Assembly (NCBI GenBank): GCA_024734495.1 | Contig: JALMQS010000136.1 | Span: 744,001-808,000 of the forward strand | DNA: 64,000 bases | Direction: 5' to 3' | Source: Forficula auricularia | Taxonomy: Eukaryota > Arthropoda > Insecta > Dermaptera > Forficulidae | Translations under genes and position numbers: made by a program | Shown: one piece after another, positions 34,707 through 46,264 of the stretch | Numbering within the stretch: position 1 is the first letter of the stretch | Layout: every line of letters begins with the position of its first letter | Notes under the pieces: model-generated | The model's input: the letters and a program-made list of their open reading frames with translations, nothing else | Told to the model about the DNA's origin: nothing | Database searches by the model: none

Positions 34707-35570
34707 GGTTGCTTGTTACGAAATTTTTGTGCTTGGGCGAGGTTTTGTAGAACCAAAGATTGTCAGTTTCTGGAGCCGAGGGTCTGGTTATTTATTATTT
34801 TCAAATAAATTCACTTTGCTTCTTGCTGGGATCGAACTGATGAAGTCTAGGTTGATGTTCTCCAATCGGATTAGAAAAGTTGGTGATACCATACATTTAC
34901 ATTAGAATACAAAACAAAAACATAAATTCAAATTTACATTTATTTACTTTCTCTTATGCCTGTGAATTTTGGATCTAATTTAGAGCTTTAGTAAATAAAA
35001 CAGGATCCCTTTTAATTAAAGTAAAGGTTTTAAAAAATCGAAGTCATTGGCTGATTTTACTAGAAGGAATTTTAGTGAATCCACTCTGTAAGCCTAGAAG
35101 TAGACTTATGGTTTTGAAGTCACTAGAGATCAAGCACTTTGAGTGCCTCATATTCAATATTTCCCAAGGGAATTTTCATATTCTTTTAAATGAACAGAGT
35201 AACCTATCCGAATCGATACATATTTGTTTCCGTTGTGTAAAAGGACTCTTTTCAAACTAGCCTTTGCCAACTTATACAATATTTTCCTCTCGTGGATACC
35301 AATTTCATAAAATTATAGTGAATGTATAGCGAAAAACTTTACGTGATACGAAGAAAATTCCAACGAACTTGGATTCACTGCAAAAAATTCTTTAATAAAA
35401 TACACTTTCAAAATCAAACATCAAATTTCACGAAGCAGTGTGTTATTATCGAAAAATATTTAAAAAGATATAAATTGGAAACAATACATCTTATGGATAT
35501 GCGACCCAAATAGTTTTTTCTATAATATTAAATTATCTTGATTTAAAATTCATGATAGAATATTCTATAC

Positions 35571-35714
35571 CGAGGAGTGAACCGCGACCTGATATAGTGT
35601 ACACCTACTCCACTTCCATTTTCATTTCCAAGTAGAAGACAAAAGATGAAGGGGCATTATCTAATGAATTCTAAAGATGTACATCTAATTTCAATCGCAC
35701 CGGTTCACCCCTCG
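35571..35714. mobile_element. 144-bp TIR element with 8-bp duplication
   Basis: A perfect 8-bp duplication TTCTATAC (35563-35570 and 35715-35722). TIRs CGAGGAGTGAACCG and the inverse CGGTTCACCCCTCG. The 8-bp duplication suits hAT or P elements; the ends are not the classic hAT form. Confidence 0.85.
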
Positions 35715-35954
35715 TTCTATACAACAAATAGGGACAGGCTGTAAATGTTAAATTTATCTTAAAGTTTGGGTATAAGCCTCTCTATTTTTAAAAATAATGG
35801 TACTATAAAAAATCATAGAGGACAATTTTTGTTTAAATCAAATTTTCGAAAACAAAAGTCATAATAGTCATTGATATCAGATCAATAGTTTAGAAGTTAA
35901 GCGAATTTTTAATATTGAATTTAATCATTTTTTCTGGAAAGACTAATAATTATT

Positions 35955-36137
35955 ATTTTTTTTTTTCTTTTTTTGTCTTTCGATTCAACCATTAGCCATT
36001 TTATGATATTATATATTTTAGTTTATTCTCAAATATTTAGAGATCAGATTAAATTCAGACTGCCGAGAGTCGGGCTTGAACCCGGGCTAGCTTGATAAGG
36101 AGGCATGTACTTTACCCACTCGACCAACCTGACCCAC
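35955..36137 (-). mobile_element. tRNA-derived SINE
   Basis: A perfect 9-bp duplication ATAATTATT (35946-35954 and 36138-36146). On minus the head has TTGGTCGAGTGGGTAAAG (A box) and CGGGTTCAAGCCC (B box), and the element ends in an A-rich tail (the T runs at 35955-35975). Same family as the copy at 1155-1312. Confidence 0.85.
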
Positions 36138-36149
36138 ATAATTATTCTT

Positions 36150-37370
36150 TATTTTGATTAACGGTTATATTTAAGGAAAGCAGGACCTTTTTAATAAATT
36201 AATATACAAGCTTAAGGAAAATAAAGATATCGATCGTTTTCACTTTTTTTGGGTTCAAAATGAGGGAATCGATCTATTTTATTTGGAAGAAACTTGAGCA
36301 TTTGAGAAGTATTCAAATTAGCTATAACTACCGAACAATGCATCTTAGTGATTTATAACTTCAAATTGACATTTCTCGTACAAAATTAAATTAGTACTTT
36401 ATAATTACAAAGTTAATCATGCAAATATTTGTAGCCATGTATGGTTAGGCGAACAAAATTAAATTAAAGTAAATTGAGTTAAATTGAAGAGGACGCAATA
36501 TAAGAGGCGAGTCTTCTGGAATTATAAAATTTTTTAAGTGCAGAATTAGGAATATAAAATTGAAATGTCTCTGTGGCCAGTGTTCTGAATTTTGCATGAA
36601 AGGCACTCAAACAATTAGGGTGATTTTTTGGACTTGGATAATTTAAAACAAACATCACAACAGGTAATATGATCTGAAAATTTCTTTGACATAATTTAAT
36701 ATCTAGCTCACCTCAGAACCTATTATTGTATTTGCACAAAAAACAAGTCCACTGAAGAAGAATATTGCACAAAATTACCGAAATATTTGGATAAACAAAT
36801 AAAAAAACACACCATTTAAAATTTAAAGAAACTACTGAAAAATAAGCCTTCTGTTTAATACTTATAAGAATCATCAGCAACTGTGAATTGAGATATAAAT
36901 TTTTAATTTATTTTATAATTCCAGCAGAAGACACACTCTTTTATTGTCTCCTTCAAATTATAAAATTCTACCACTTCGGCAAAAAGAAACTTTCGATTTA
37001 ACATAAATGTTTTATTTATCTAACAGTTTCGATATAAACGCCTCTATTTTTCAAAACATTTCTAAAAAAGAAACATTATCATGTTACTATGTCTAAGATC
37101 AATAGTTTAGTAGTTAAAGCACTTTTTAATATGAAATTTTCTAATATTTCCTAGATAAAGCTAATAATTATTTTTCGATTTATATTCAGCTATTATAGAT
37201 AAAGTGAGGCTCTTTAATTGATATAAAAGTTTGAGGATACATGATTTTCACCAAATGAGGAATTAACTAACACAAGATTAACGCAAGCATTAAATATTAT
37301 ATAAAATAAACAATTTATTCATGAAAATTATAATAATGTAGAAAAAATCTACTACAGGAGTTTTTAATTA
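36150..37370. other. No feature recognised
   Basis: AT-rich DNA with no TIR, tail, hammerhead core or coding signal that I could identify. Confidence 0.5.
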
Positions 37371-37439
37371 GGTTATAGTGGTGTTTCACAAGTAAAAATT
37401 AAAATTTTAAAAAGTTATATTTTCGGAGTATTATTTTAA

Positions 37440-38143
37440 GGTAGTTGTTCCGCCAAATGGGTTTTCTTTAGGATTTTTTTGAAATTTAGACAGATTATTA
37501 TTTAAATACTTTCTGCATCAATTGGTGGAAAAAATTTATGAAGAATATAGTTCAATAGAAATTTCAAAAATATAATTTTTCAGACTCTTATTCATTGCAC
37601 TATACGGGATATCGGAAAATATTGTATACATATTTAATTATAATTAAGAAACCCTTCTTACCATTTTTATAAAAAACTAAACCAACATTAAACAATAACC
37701 ATTAAATATTTTAAGACAATTTTGAGTTACAACACAGTTTCTGAGATAATAAGGAATAAATAATGAAAAATGTATAAAGAAAAATTTACACTAAAAACAA
37801 TTTGGCAACAGGGCATTTATTTAACCAGCGAAAGATGTATAAATCGGGAATGCGCTAGATTTTTTCATAAGGTGTAACGTAGGCGTTGATTACATTTGTT
37901 AAAAAATAACAAAACGATTTTTATAGAAATTTTTTAACTTTCAAAATATTTTCTATCTGTCATTTTAATATAAAAATATTCAATCTCTTACAATGGTGCC
38001 AGATTTGTCAAACAAGCACGGGATTGGCTAGAATCGGTACATAAACAGCAAAAAGTTTTGGGCTTATCAATTATGAATCCTTATTTTCTGTTCTATATAC
38101 TCTAGGATTAACTTTTTGCTAGTATTGTCGCGAAACAACTACC
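37440..38143. mobile_element. TTAA-flanked TIR element, family T3
   Basis: Flanked by TTAA (37436-37439 and 38144-38147). TIRs GGTAGTTGTTCCGC and the inverse GCGAAACAACTACC. 704 bp with no coding frame. Its ends resemble family T1 in layout. It sits inside a hammerhead palindrome, so it is younger than that copy. Confidence 0.85.
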
Positions 38144-38288
38144 TTAAATGCTCTATACATATTTCGGGTCTTAGCCCATCATCATGAGTTTGAGTTTAAA
38201 AAAACTGAAGAAAATTTTCATTGTATTGATTTTATACATTAGTTGTGGCTATTATTTTGGTAGATGGTGTAGGGAAAGTAAGCTCAAA

Positions 38289-38327
38289 CACCTGATGATG
38301 GAGCTAAAAACTCGAAATATGTATAGA
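38289..38327 (+). ncRNA. Hammerhead-ribozyme-like motif
   Basis: CTGATGA core, extra T, stem II of GAG/CTC type, GAA, palindrome-like stem III ATATGTAT and cleavage base A. Stem I is poor. Confidence 0.4.
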
Positions 38328-39531
38328 GTATTTAAAATAAAACTCCAAAAAATATAACTAAATGAATTTTTTAATTTTTTAATTTTTATTTTTACTTGTG
38401 AAACACCACTACTATTACCCGTTAAAAACCTCTGTGTTTAATATGTTTCACTACTCAAACTAACACGGCTTTCCCTAAATGTTATTAAAAAATCCTACTC
38501 ATCGATTTACTGAAGAAGCTAACTATGTTAAAAAATTTGTAACTTTGATCACTAATTTCCTCTGCATTGAAATTATTTCTCATATCAGCCAGAGCTTTAA
38601 TCAACCCTGGGTAACGGAAATAGATTCCTGACTGTGGAGGATAAAATATTAGATCTTTTCAAATATTTGACAAAGGCGGATCTTTTTCACACTGGACCAT
38701 TTATGACCCTGACATCAACAATCCTTTAAAGTCTATTGTTTGTGGCTCAAACGAACCCTTGATTGAATTTCTCTAATTATTTTAAGATTTTCATAAAGTT
38801 TTCGTTGAATTTATTTTCAAACAATAATCCAACACTCGAGATTATGTAAAGTGAAACTAACACAGATACTGACCTACTCAAAGATGCTGCAATTGATCTT
38901 AGAACAACTGAATACATAATACCGCTTGAATTAAACAGGAATCGTCTTAGGAACTTGAGCGAATCTCTTTAACTCCTTTGTGAGAACTCTAAAAGAGAAC
39001 CAAGCTTTAATCTCATTTGTAAAGCCAAGGAGAAAAAAATAAATAGATAGCTTTAAATAAAACAATAATAATATTCATTATAATATGAAAATTTGAGTGT
39101 CTTATCTCTTTGAAAAAATGAATGGAAATTTGTTTTCAAAAAAAAGAACCACTTCCAGGTTTCATACCTGAATTTTAATTATATGAGAATTTATTTGTTT
39201 AAGGACAATTTTTTATCAAAGATCTTAGTAGATTATTATTTATATTATATGTCAGAAGGTTGCGTCCCCTCAGGAGTCGATACATAATCACTTACTACTA
39301 AAGGGCACTTGTGTCTGTCTCTGTTTATTTATAGCTTCATGTATGTCCCCCTCAGGCTTGTATGTATGTCCGTTGCCCTAGAAATATTTAATCAAATAAC
39401 TATTGAACTACTGGGCTGATTTTGATGAAACCTCCGCCAAACTGTTTCTATGAATCAGGAGAGCAGGATAGACTATATAACTTCATTCTACGACCATGAG
39501 TTACCCATTTTCAGTCCCTTAAAATCTCTTC

Positions 39532-40262
39532 TTTTTACTTTACCATACAGGGTATAGTCAAGTATTGTAATCGTACATGAAAAAGTGGTTTTTTCCTTCT
39601 TTTTTTCGAAATATCTCAAAAACAGCTTATAACTATTTTGATTAAAAAAATTGAGCGTAACCATGGCATTTCGCTCTGCAAAAAAGCTCTAATAAGTAAA
39701 CATCGAAAAAATTATATTTTTCGAGATAATAATTGTTTTTGTCAAAATGTCTGTTAGTTGAGTTAGTCTGTCTGGTTGTCCGTTAGTCTTTGCGTTACCA
39801 AATTTTGTGGACGAGCTAGCTCAAAAACTAGTGTGAATATCGAAACCAAATTTCACACGTAGTTTTGGGTTCAGTGAGATTAAGAGCTGGATTATATTTT
39901 GGTGCATATCGACTCAAAATTACAGGGGTGGAGGGGGTGGGTGGGGGGGGGTGGGGGATAAGAATTAAAAATCACAAGAGCCGCGTTTGAGCCAAACTCC
40001 CAACCAAATTTTCGGCTCATAATCATTGGACCTCCAGAAGTCTAAAAATGCAAAAACTAAATCCGCCCAAAATGGGGTGGAGGGTATAGGGTCAAAAATT
40101 TGAAAAATTCCCGGCCATTTACCAAACTCTCAACCAAATTTTGTATACACAATCAGTGGGATCCCAGAAGGCATAAAAGTGAAAAAATCCAACCCTCTCC
40201 TACATGATTATGAATAATTTTAGGGCCAGGTTGTATGGTCAAGTGGATGGCCACATCAGAAT
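39532..40262. mobile_element. Dispersed repeat Z, copy 2
   Basis: Same start (CTTTTTACTTTACCATACAG) and same end (GGTTGTATGGTCAAGTGGAT) as the other copies. The interior has two to three modules and a very G-rich run near 39925-39957. Confidence 0.65.
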
Positions 40263-40770
40263 ACATCAGCTTATTTGTAAACCACTCGGTCAACCTGACT
40301 CCTTATATATATTAATAGGTATATACAAATAAACATATACTCGTAGGTACATAGATATAGTTTATCAAACAGAGGACAACCTGATTGATTTTTCCTTGTG
40401 AATTATCAACTCTGATACTTTCAACAATCAAATCTTTTCAATCAAACTTGAACTATTAACTATTTACTTTTTTCAATTGATGAATTACTTGAAAAACGCG
40501 TTACAAAGATGATCCTTCAACTATCCAACATTATCTATTTTAAAAGGAAAACTCGATTCCATTTCTCTTTTCATTACATTTCATTTGATTTTCAACAGTA
40601 ATTCGAATTGTCTTAAGATAGAATAAAATTATTTTCAATAATGATTTTTTCTGTTCGAATGTTTCTGTATCTGCTTTGAATCAAGATATCCCCACAGTAT
40701 TCAAGAATCGGTGATCTAAGAAAGTCCGTCTTATATCAAAATATCTAGCCTCTAAGAAAATCCATAAGAG

Positions 40771-41320
40771 ATTATCATCTATTAGTTCCGAGATGGAATA
40801 GAAATTATTTATTATTATTTTTTTTTTTAACCAAACCGAGTGCCAAAATGAGAAATTCGGTGCAATTGATTTCCCTGTGAAATGAACTTCTCTGTCATAA
40901 GAATCGCGCTTAAATATTTCACTCAAGATTTCAATCTTAAGTTATAAAATTTATTGGTCTACTGATTCTAGATTTAAACACATAGCCATATCATTTAGAT
41001 CAAATTATTAAGGTGGCTGAGTGTTTCGAATTTTGAATTTCTTCAAAATTGAGTTTTTGAACTAGGTATATGTTATGGCTAATGTGTATAAATTTATAAT
41101 CACTAGACTGCGAAATTTTACAAATGATGTTTTAAATCTTGAGTGAAATATTTAGCGAGATACCTACAAACCTACATATGTTAGAAGGATCTCCTCACAG
41201 GGTAGCCATTTGGCCCGGATCTCTAATTTATGTACTAAAGTTTTTCTGAGGGCGTAAATACAACCCTTCTGACAAATAATTAAAACTAATACGTACATTC
41301 CATCTCGGATTTAATAGATT
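40771..41320. repeat. Dispersed repeat V, inverted pair
   Basis: Left copy (about 40771-40975) and right copy (about 41115-41320) are inverse versions of one unit. Marks: CTATTAGTTCCGAGATGGAA, TTCCCTGTGAAATGAAC and AATATTTCACTCAAGATTT. The unit recurs twice in direct order at 50421-50960. No TIR or coding frame was noted. Confidence 0.65.
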
Positions 41321-42507
41321 ATAACTTATTGTGATTTCCATTGAAATGTAAAGGCAATTTGAACTCTGGCTTCAATGCCCTAGTAGCCGACACGCCAATA
41401 ATAATTTAAAAAAATAATAATAATAAATTTGAACTCTTATAAGCAAAATTTTAATTTCAGGTTTGTCAGCCTCTATGCTATCCTTTGAGATTTAAAGAAC
41501 AACACATTTTGTTTCATCAAATATGTCAATGATTAAATAAACCCTTCCAATTTTCCACCTTGGTTTTATTAATTGTTTCATATATATACTGTACAATTAA
41601 ACTAAATCAACAATCCTGAAATAAATAGCTCGTTTTAAACTTATACTTAAATGCCGTAAATAGGAACATTCAAACAAAGAGAATTTACCCCTAAAACTAG
41701 GGAATTGGATCATTAATAAAGGGGAGCTCTCTATTAGTAGACACTCAAAACATCTCTAAATATGGAATTAAACGCAGACCACCGGGGTTGCTTTCATTCT
41801 AATCAGGGTTGTTAAGTAAATATGTAGATACAAGTTTCTAAATAAATCATTTAGATTCAATTTCGAGTATCTAGTGTATTAGAACTTTTCAAAATAAACC
41901 ATGTTTTTATTACTCACTTCATTTGCGAACGAAACGTCGTGTATTTATGATTGTGTATATTTGTTATTCTTTTCAATACATAAATTAAACAGTATGTAAT
42001 TAGTTGAAAAGTTTTTGTATTGCCGAGAGTTGTGAAAATTTAACTAGCTCCCAGCTAAATAAAGATCGGAAATTTTCAATTTCCATACGATATTGACCCC
42101 ATGAAAAATAAAATTTATAATTAATAAAAACTGATGATGAAGGCCAATACATCGAAACTATAGTCTCAAACAAATAAATAATATATAATTTGGATATATA
42201 TGTGTGTGTATTTTTATTTGCATAAAGCAGAGAGACAACTCTCTTTGTTTCTCTTTATGATTATTATAATTATTTCAAATAATTATAATGAATTTTTCTA
42301 TCATCAAAGTTTTAATCAATTCGGAAAATCGTTCCGTATCCTTATTATCATGAAACTTAAGGTATTTACAAGATAAAAATAAAATAATTCGTACTATTAT
42401 AAATCAATTAAAAACACCATAACATTTAAACATTTTGGAAAATATATAAATAATATTTATTTTTTTGTTAAGGGAAAATGGTGTGGGTTCTTGGTGAAAC
42501 ATTTTAA

Positions 42508-42725
42508 ATTAAGTAAAGAAAATTATAAACTACTAGGTAGGTTTCACAAAAATAAAAGATAAGATGCTTGTTTAGCTGATTTCCTCTGTGAACTCGTGAA
42601 GATGGGATTATACCCCAAAATATGTATAGAGCCGTGCTAAACAAGCATTTTTTATTTTTGTGAAACCTACCTAGTATTTTATATTTTAAATTTTAAAAAG
42701 TTTCTTAAATTTTTCAAAATTTTCT
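42508..42725. repeat. Compact hammerhead-family copy K, one-sided
   Basis: Arms 42508-42580 and 42634-42725 are inverse (CACAAAAATAAAAGAT / ATTTTTGTGAAACCTACCTA). One plus motif survives at 42593-42631 with CTC/GAG stem I and GGG/CCC stem II, but a mutated core (GTGAAGA, CAA). It is the insert-free form of the 6780-9240 element. Confidence 0.65.
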
Positions 42726-42834
42726 TTACTTTAAATAATATTTAATTGTTTCATCCATATTAAAATCTTTTTATAAGGATCTAAGGGAAATGGACAAGAA
42801 TTTTAATCAAACGGAGAGTTTTTTTAATTAAATG

Positions 42835-42877
42835 GGCCAAACGTTTCGTCGCTGATTCTCGACTTCTTCAGTGACTG
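42835..42877 (-). ncRNA. Solo hammerhead-ribozyme-like motif, intact core
   Basis: On minus: core CTGAAGA, extra A, stem II GTCG/CGAC, GAA, ACGT, cleavage base T, and a stem I begun by CA with TG. The neighbouring text GGGCCAAACGTTTCGTCG relates it to the pair near 52.2 kb. No inverted partner was found, so it is a one-armed copy. Confidence 0.55.
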
Positions 42878-43230
42878 AAATAATAATTTTTTATTCTATT
42901 GACTCAAAAATACCTTGGTCTGTTTGTCTTTTTGTGATAAAAAAAATGATATAACTTGAAAAAATGGAATTTAATACTATTAGTTAGTTTTTGGCTCCAA
43001 ATATACAGAACTAATTTTTTTAATTAGCTTATTAGAAATACATTCTCTCTAGAACCTTTTAGTTATTCTTTATTATCTTCAAAACGACTCTAAGAATTTT
43101 CTTTTTAAATTTTTTGACATATTTCATATGTTATGTTCTTTATTATCCATAGATTTTACAAAATTTGGAAGTCTAGGAGAGTTATTTAAATATGTTTGAA
43201 AAGTTTTGGAAGTCTCAAGGTCCAGGATAT

Positions 43231-43517
43231 TTTTTACTTTACCATACAGGGTATGGTCAAGTATTGGAATCGTGCATGAAAAAAGTGGGTTTTTTCTTTT
43301 TTTTTTCGAAATATCTAAAAAACGGCTGAAACTATTTCGATTAAAAAAAATTGAACGAAACCATGGCATTTCGCTCTACAAAAAAGGCCTAATAAGTGAA
43401 CATCGAAAAAATTATATTTTTTGAGATAATAATTTTTTTGTCAAAATGTCTGTTAGTCTGTCTGGTTGTCTGGTTGGTTGTCAGTTAGTTAGTTAGTTAG
43501 TTAGTTAGTTAGCTAGC

Positions 43518-43565
<48 letters not shown>

Positions 43566-44020
43566 CTGTCCGTTACCAAATTATTGTGGACGAGCTAGCT
43601 CAAAAACTAGTTTGAATATCGAAACGAAATTTCACACGTAGTTTTGGTCCATTTAGATTAAGAGCTAATTAGATTTTGGTGAATATCGACCTAAAATTAA
43701 GGGAAGTGGAGGGGGGGGGGGGTTAAAATTTAAAAATCTAAGTCGTTTGAGCAAACTCAACAAAATTTTGTATACATAATCAGTGGATCCCCAGAAGTCT
43801 AAAAATGCAAAATATAACCGCCCAAAATGGGGGGGGGGTCAAAAAATGAAAATCTTGGCCATTTACCAAACTAAACCAAATTTTGTATAAATAATCGAAG
43901 TGCCCATAGGAGTCAAAAACTAACCCCTCCCCTACTTGATTATAAATAATTTTATTAACTATTAATGTAAGTGAGGGGCCAGATTGTATGGTAAAGTCAA
44001 GTGGATGGCCACATCAGAAC
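43231..44020. mobile_element. Dispersed repeat Z, copy 3
   Basis: Start TTTTTACTTTACCATACAGG, end ATTGTATGGTAAAGTCAAGT. ACTTTACCATACA at the start and TGTATGGTAAAGT at the end are exact inverses. It contains a large TTAG microsatellite and two modules. Confidence 0.7.
43482..43566 (+). repeat. (TTAG)n microsatellite
   Basis: About twenty TTAG units with two CTAG variants. The matching place in the other Z copies has only one or two units, so this is an expansion specific to copy 3. Confidence 0.95.
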
Positions 44021-44130
44021 ATAGTTTATAGTATACATAGATAGTATTAAAAAAATATTTTTAATATATAGATATTTATTTACTTAATTTAATTAATAAA
44101 TGAAATTTGTTTAAATACTATATATATTTG

Positions 44131-44330
44131 TCTAGATTAATTTGCCGCAACGCTGACGTAATGCTGTCGTCAGGGAGCGCTGATGCCGTCTTTGCGGCAA
44201 ATTTGAAATATAATTGTAATTGAAACTCGAATTTTGGAATGAAAGACTCCAATTGATTTTAAATTAAGAAACATTAAATTTATTGATAAATATTCAATTC
44301 GCTTTTCTTTGCGCACATAAAAAGAAATTA
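44131..44330. repeat. Dispersed repeat W, copy 2
   Basis: Second copy of the repeat at 15701-15966, same orientation, lacking the C run and some interior bases. Confidence 0.65.
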
Positions 44331-44819
44331 ATCACATCTTATTTGATTTTATTATTTGTTTATTTTTTAAAAATTTGCCACTTTTTTATAATTTATTAAA
44401 AATCTAAATTTTGTTATTCTTATTTTTTGATTTTTTACAAAATTGAACGACTTAAGACACGCATGCCCGAGTTTCTCATGGCAATACTGAGGGAGCAGCC
44501 GGTCATACAAACAACACCTGATTGATCTCTTTTAAATATTTGGAGCCTTATATCGATTATCGATCCCAAATTTAAAAAAATGATATAATATAATTCTCCT
44601 CCTCACACGATCCCACTTATTTAAATAAATCTACATATTTCCACACAAAAAATATCACAATGCTGTAGATTATAGAAAAAAAATACTACGAGATTCATAT
44701 CTAGAGCCTCATTTCTGTAGCTGTGTCAGGACGAAAATGAGGTGAAACTCTTAAGAGACTATGTATTTTCGGGAGTTTACAGGTATACATTTGGAGTGTG
44801 GTTTTTTAAGAGGAATAAA

Positions 44820-44912
44820 ATTTTTGGACCGAGACGCTGCCCGCCAGGGCACTAGCCCGGAGGGCCGAGCTTCGAGGGCGTGCCGAAGGCACGCACGAAA
44901 AGCTCGTTGTTT
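44820..44912. repeat. GC-rich hairpin cluster
   Basis: Within about 90 bp: GCCCGCCAGGGC, GCCCGGAGGGC and GTGCCGAAGGCAC, each a short GC hairpin. The last is nested in CGAGCTT...AAGCTCG. The block stands out in AT-rich DNA. It could be a transposon terminus of Helitron type, but no matching start was found. Confidence 0.5.
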
Positions 44913-44914
44913 AA

Positions 44915-45715
44915 TATTATCATCCAACTTTTGTTATAAATACATGAAACGTCAAAATCATGTCATTTACACAATTCCTCATGGATTTTTCATTTTAAAA
45001 TACACGGATTGTTTATTTTTATTTTTGTAACCCAAGCTATGACATTTTTTAACATCTAACCTTAGTATTGAATCGAATTGGTATTGTCGGAATAAAGACT
45101 GAACTAAACTAATTAGACTAATTAGTATTATTGTACTATTGTCCTATATTTAGTATTGAGTAATTTCATAGTTATAATAATGAAATGACATTTTCACATG
45201 TATATTGTTCTCTGTGAATGGTGAGCTACACTTTAGCTTATATCTGAACAAAAACAAACATATAAATAACATTCACGTCTAGAAAAATAAATAAATATCA
45301 CTAGGTCGTAACTATTTATTAATGTTATTTCACAAAAACAACTACAGAAATATAGTTGTTTTAAAGAAAAATTAAGGGAAATTGCATGGAAAAGGTTTAA
45401 AGAATAGAAAAGAAATAAACAGACATATTATTAATTACCATATACCCTTTAAAATGATAAAAGTCGTAATTTTAATATTTTAGGTAATTATAAACTCTGA
45501 CATTGATGCGTTGTAAATTTAAATTTAATACCAAGTTTAGTTTATAGTTTATAATAAAAGTGTAGCTTATAGTGACTTTCATTTTTTTGAAAACAAAAAT
45601 TAAATAATATACGAGAATATTAAATTTTCAAACAATATCTTTATCGCATATAAATTCCACATTAATTGTAAGAAAAGAAATTTTAATTATCGCGAAGAAT
45701 ATAATAAAGACAATA
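44915..45715. other. No feature recognised
   Basis: AT-rich. It lies between the GC hairpin cluster and the 185-bp tandem array. Confidence 0.5.
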
Positions 45716-45717
45716 AT

Positions 45718-46260
45718 GATAAACTAGCCCGCGGAAGCAAAAATAGTGCAAAGAAAAACTCTATATAACTTACTTATTTAATTGAAATCAAATCTTTCTT
45801 TTTCGATACGAACAGTAAATAGAATTATTTAGAAAGCTTGGTTTTATTTTCATATGGTATTGATGAGAAAATAAATAAGATTTTTCTTTAAAATAAAGTG
45901 AAGAATGATAAATTAGGCCCGCGGAAGCAAAAAATAGTACAAAGAAAAACTCTATATAACTAGCTTATTTAATTGAAACCAAATCTTTCTTTTTCAATTC
46001 GAACAGTAAATAGAATTATTTAAAGCTTGGTTTTATTTTCATATTGATGAGAAAATAAATAAGATTTTTCTTTAAAATAAAGAGAAGAATGATAAATTAG
46101 CCGGCGGAAGCAAAAAATAGTGCAAAGAAAAACTCTATATAACTAACTTATTTAATTGAAATCAAATTCGATTCAAAGAGTAAACAGAATTATTTAAAAG
46201 CTTGGTTTTATTTTCATATTGGTGAGAAAATAAATAGGATTTTATTTTATTTTTTCTGTA
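45718..46260 (+). repeat. Tandem repeat, about 185 bp, three units
   Basis: Units begin GATAAACTAG at 45718, GATAAATTAG at 45907 and 46091 (spacing 189 and 184). Each has a CGGAAGCAAAAA segment, AGAAAAACTCTATATAAC and GCTTGGTTTTATTTTCAT. A diverged partial unit is seen near 47140-47180. Confidence 0.9.
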
Positions 46261-46264
46261 CAAA

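Larger units (their letters stand above)
37375..38412. repeat. Head-to-head hammerhead palindrome J, split by a TTAA element
   Basis: Left arm 37378-37439 plus 38148-38195, right arm about 38275-38412. Shared with palindrome M near 59.2 kb (GTGTTTCACAAGTAAAAATT, TATAGAGTATTT-type text). Hammerhead-like motifs lie at 38151-38192 on minus (core CATGATGA variant) and 38289-38327 on plus (CTGATGA, stem III ATATGTAT). The TTAA element at 37440-38143 interrupts the left arm. Confidence 0.7.

Noticed and set aside
34528..34905. 125-codon plus-strand frame
   Set aside because: It is opposite the LINE-like endonuclease fragment, with no recognisable domain and unconvincing codon use.
41930..41965. 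GAAACGTCG as hammerhead
   Set aside because: No CTGANGA core lies upstream at a suitable distance.
43482..43566. TTAG array as telomeric repeat
   Set aside because: The unit is TTAG and not TTAGG, and it lies in the middle of a Z element whose sister copies have one or two units.
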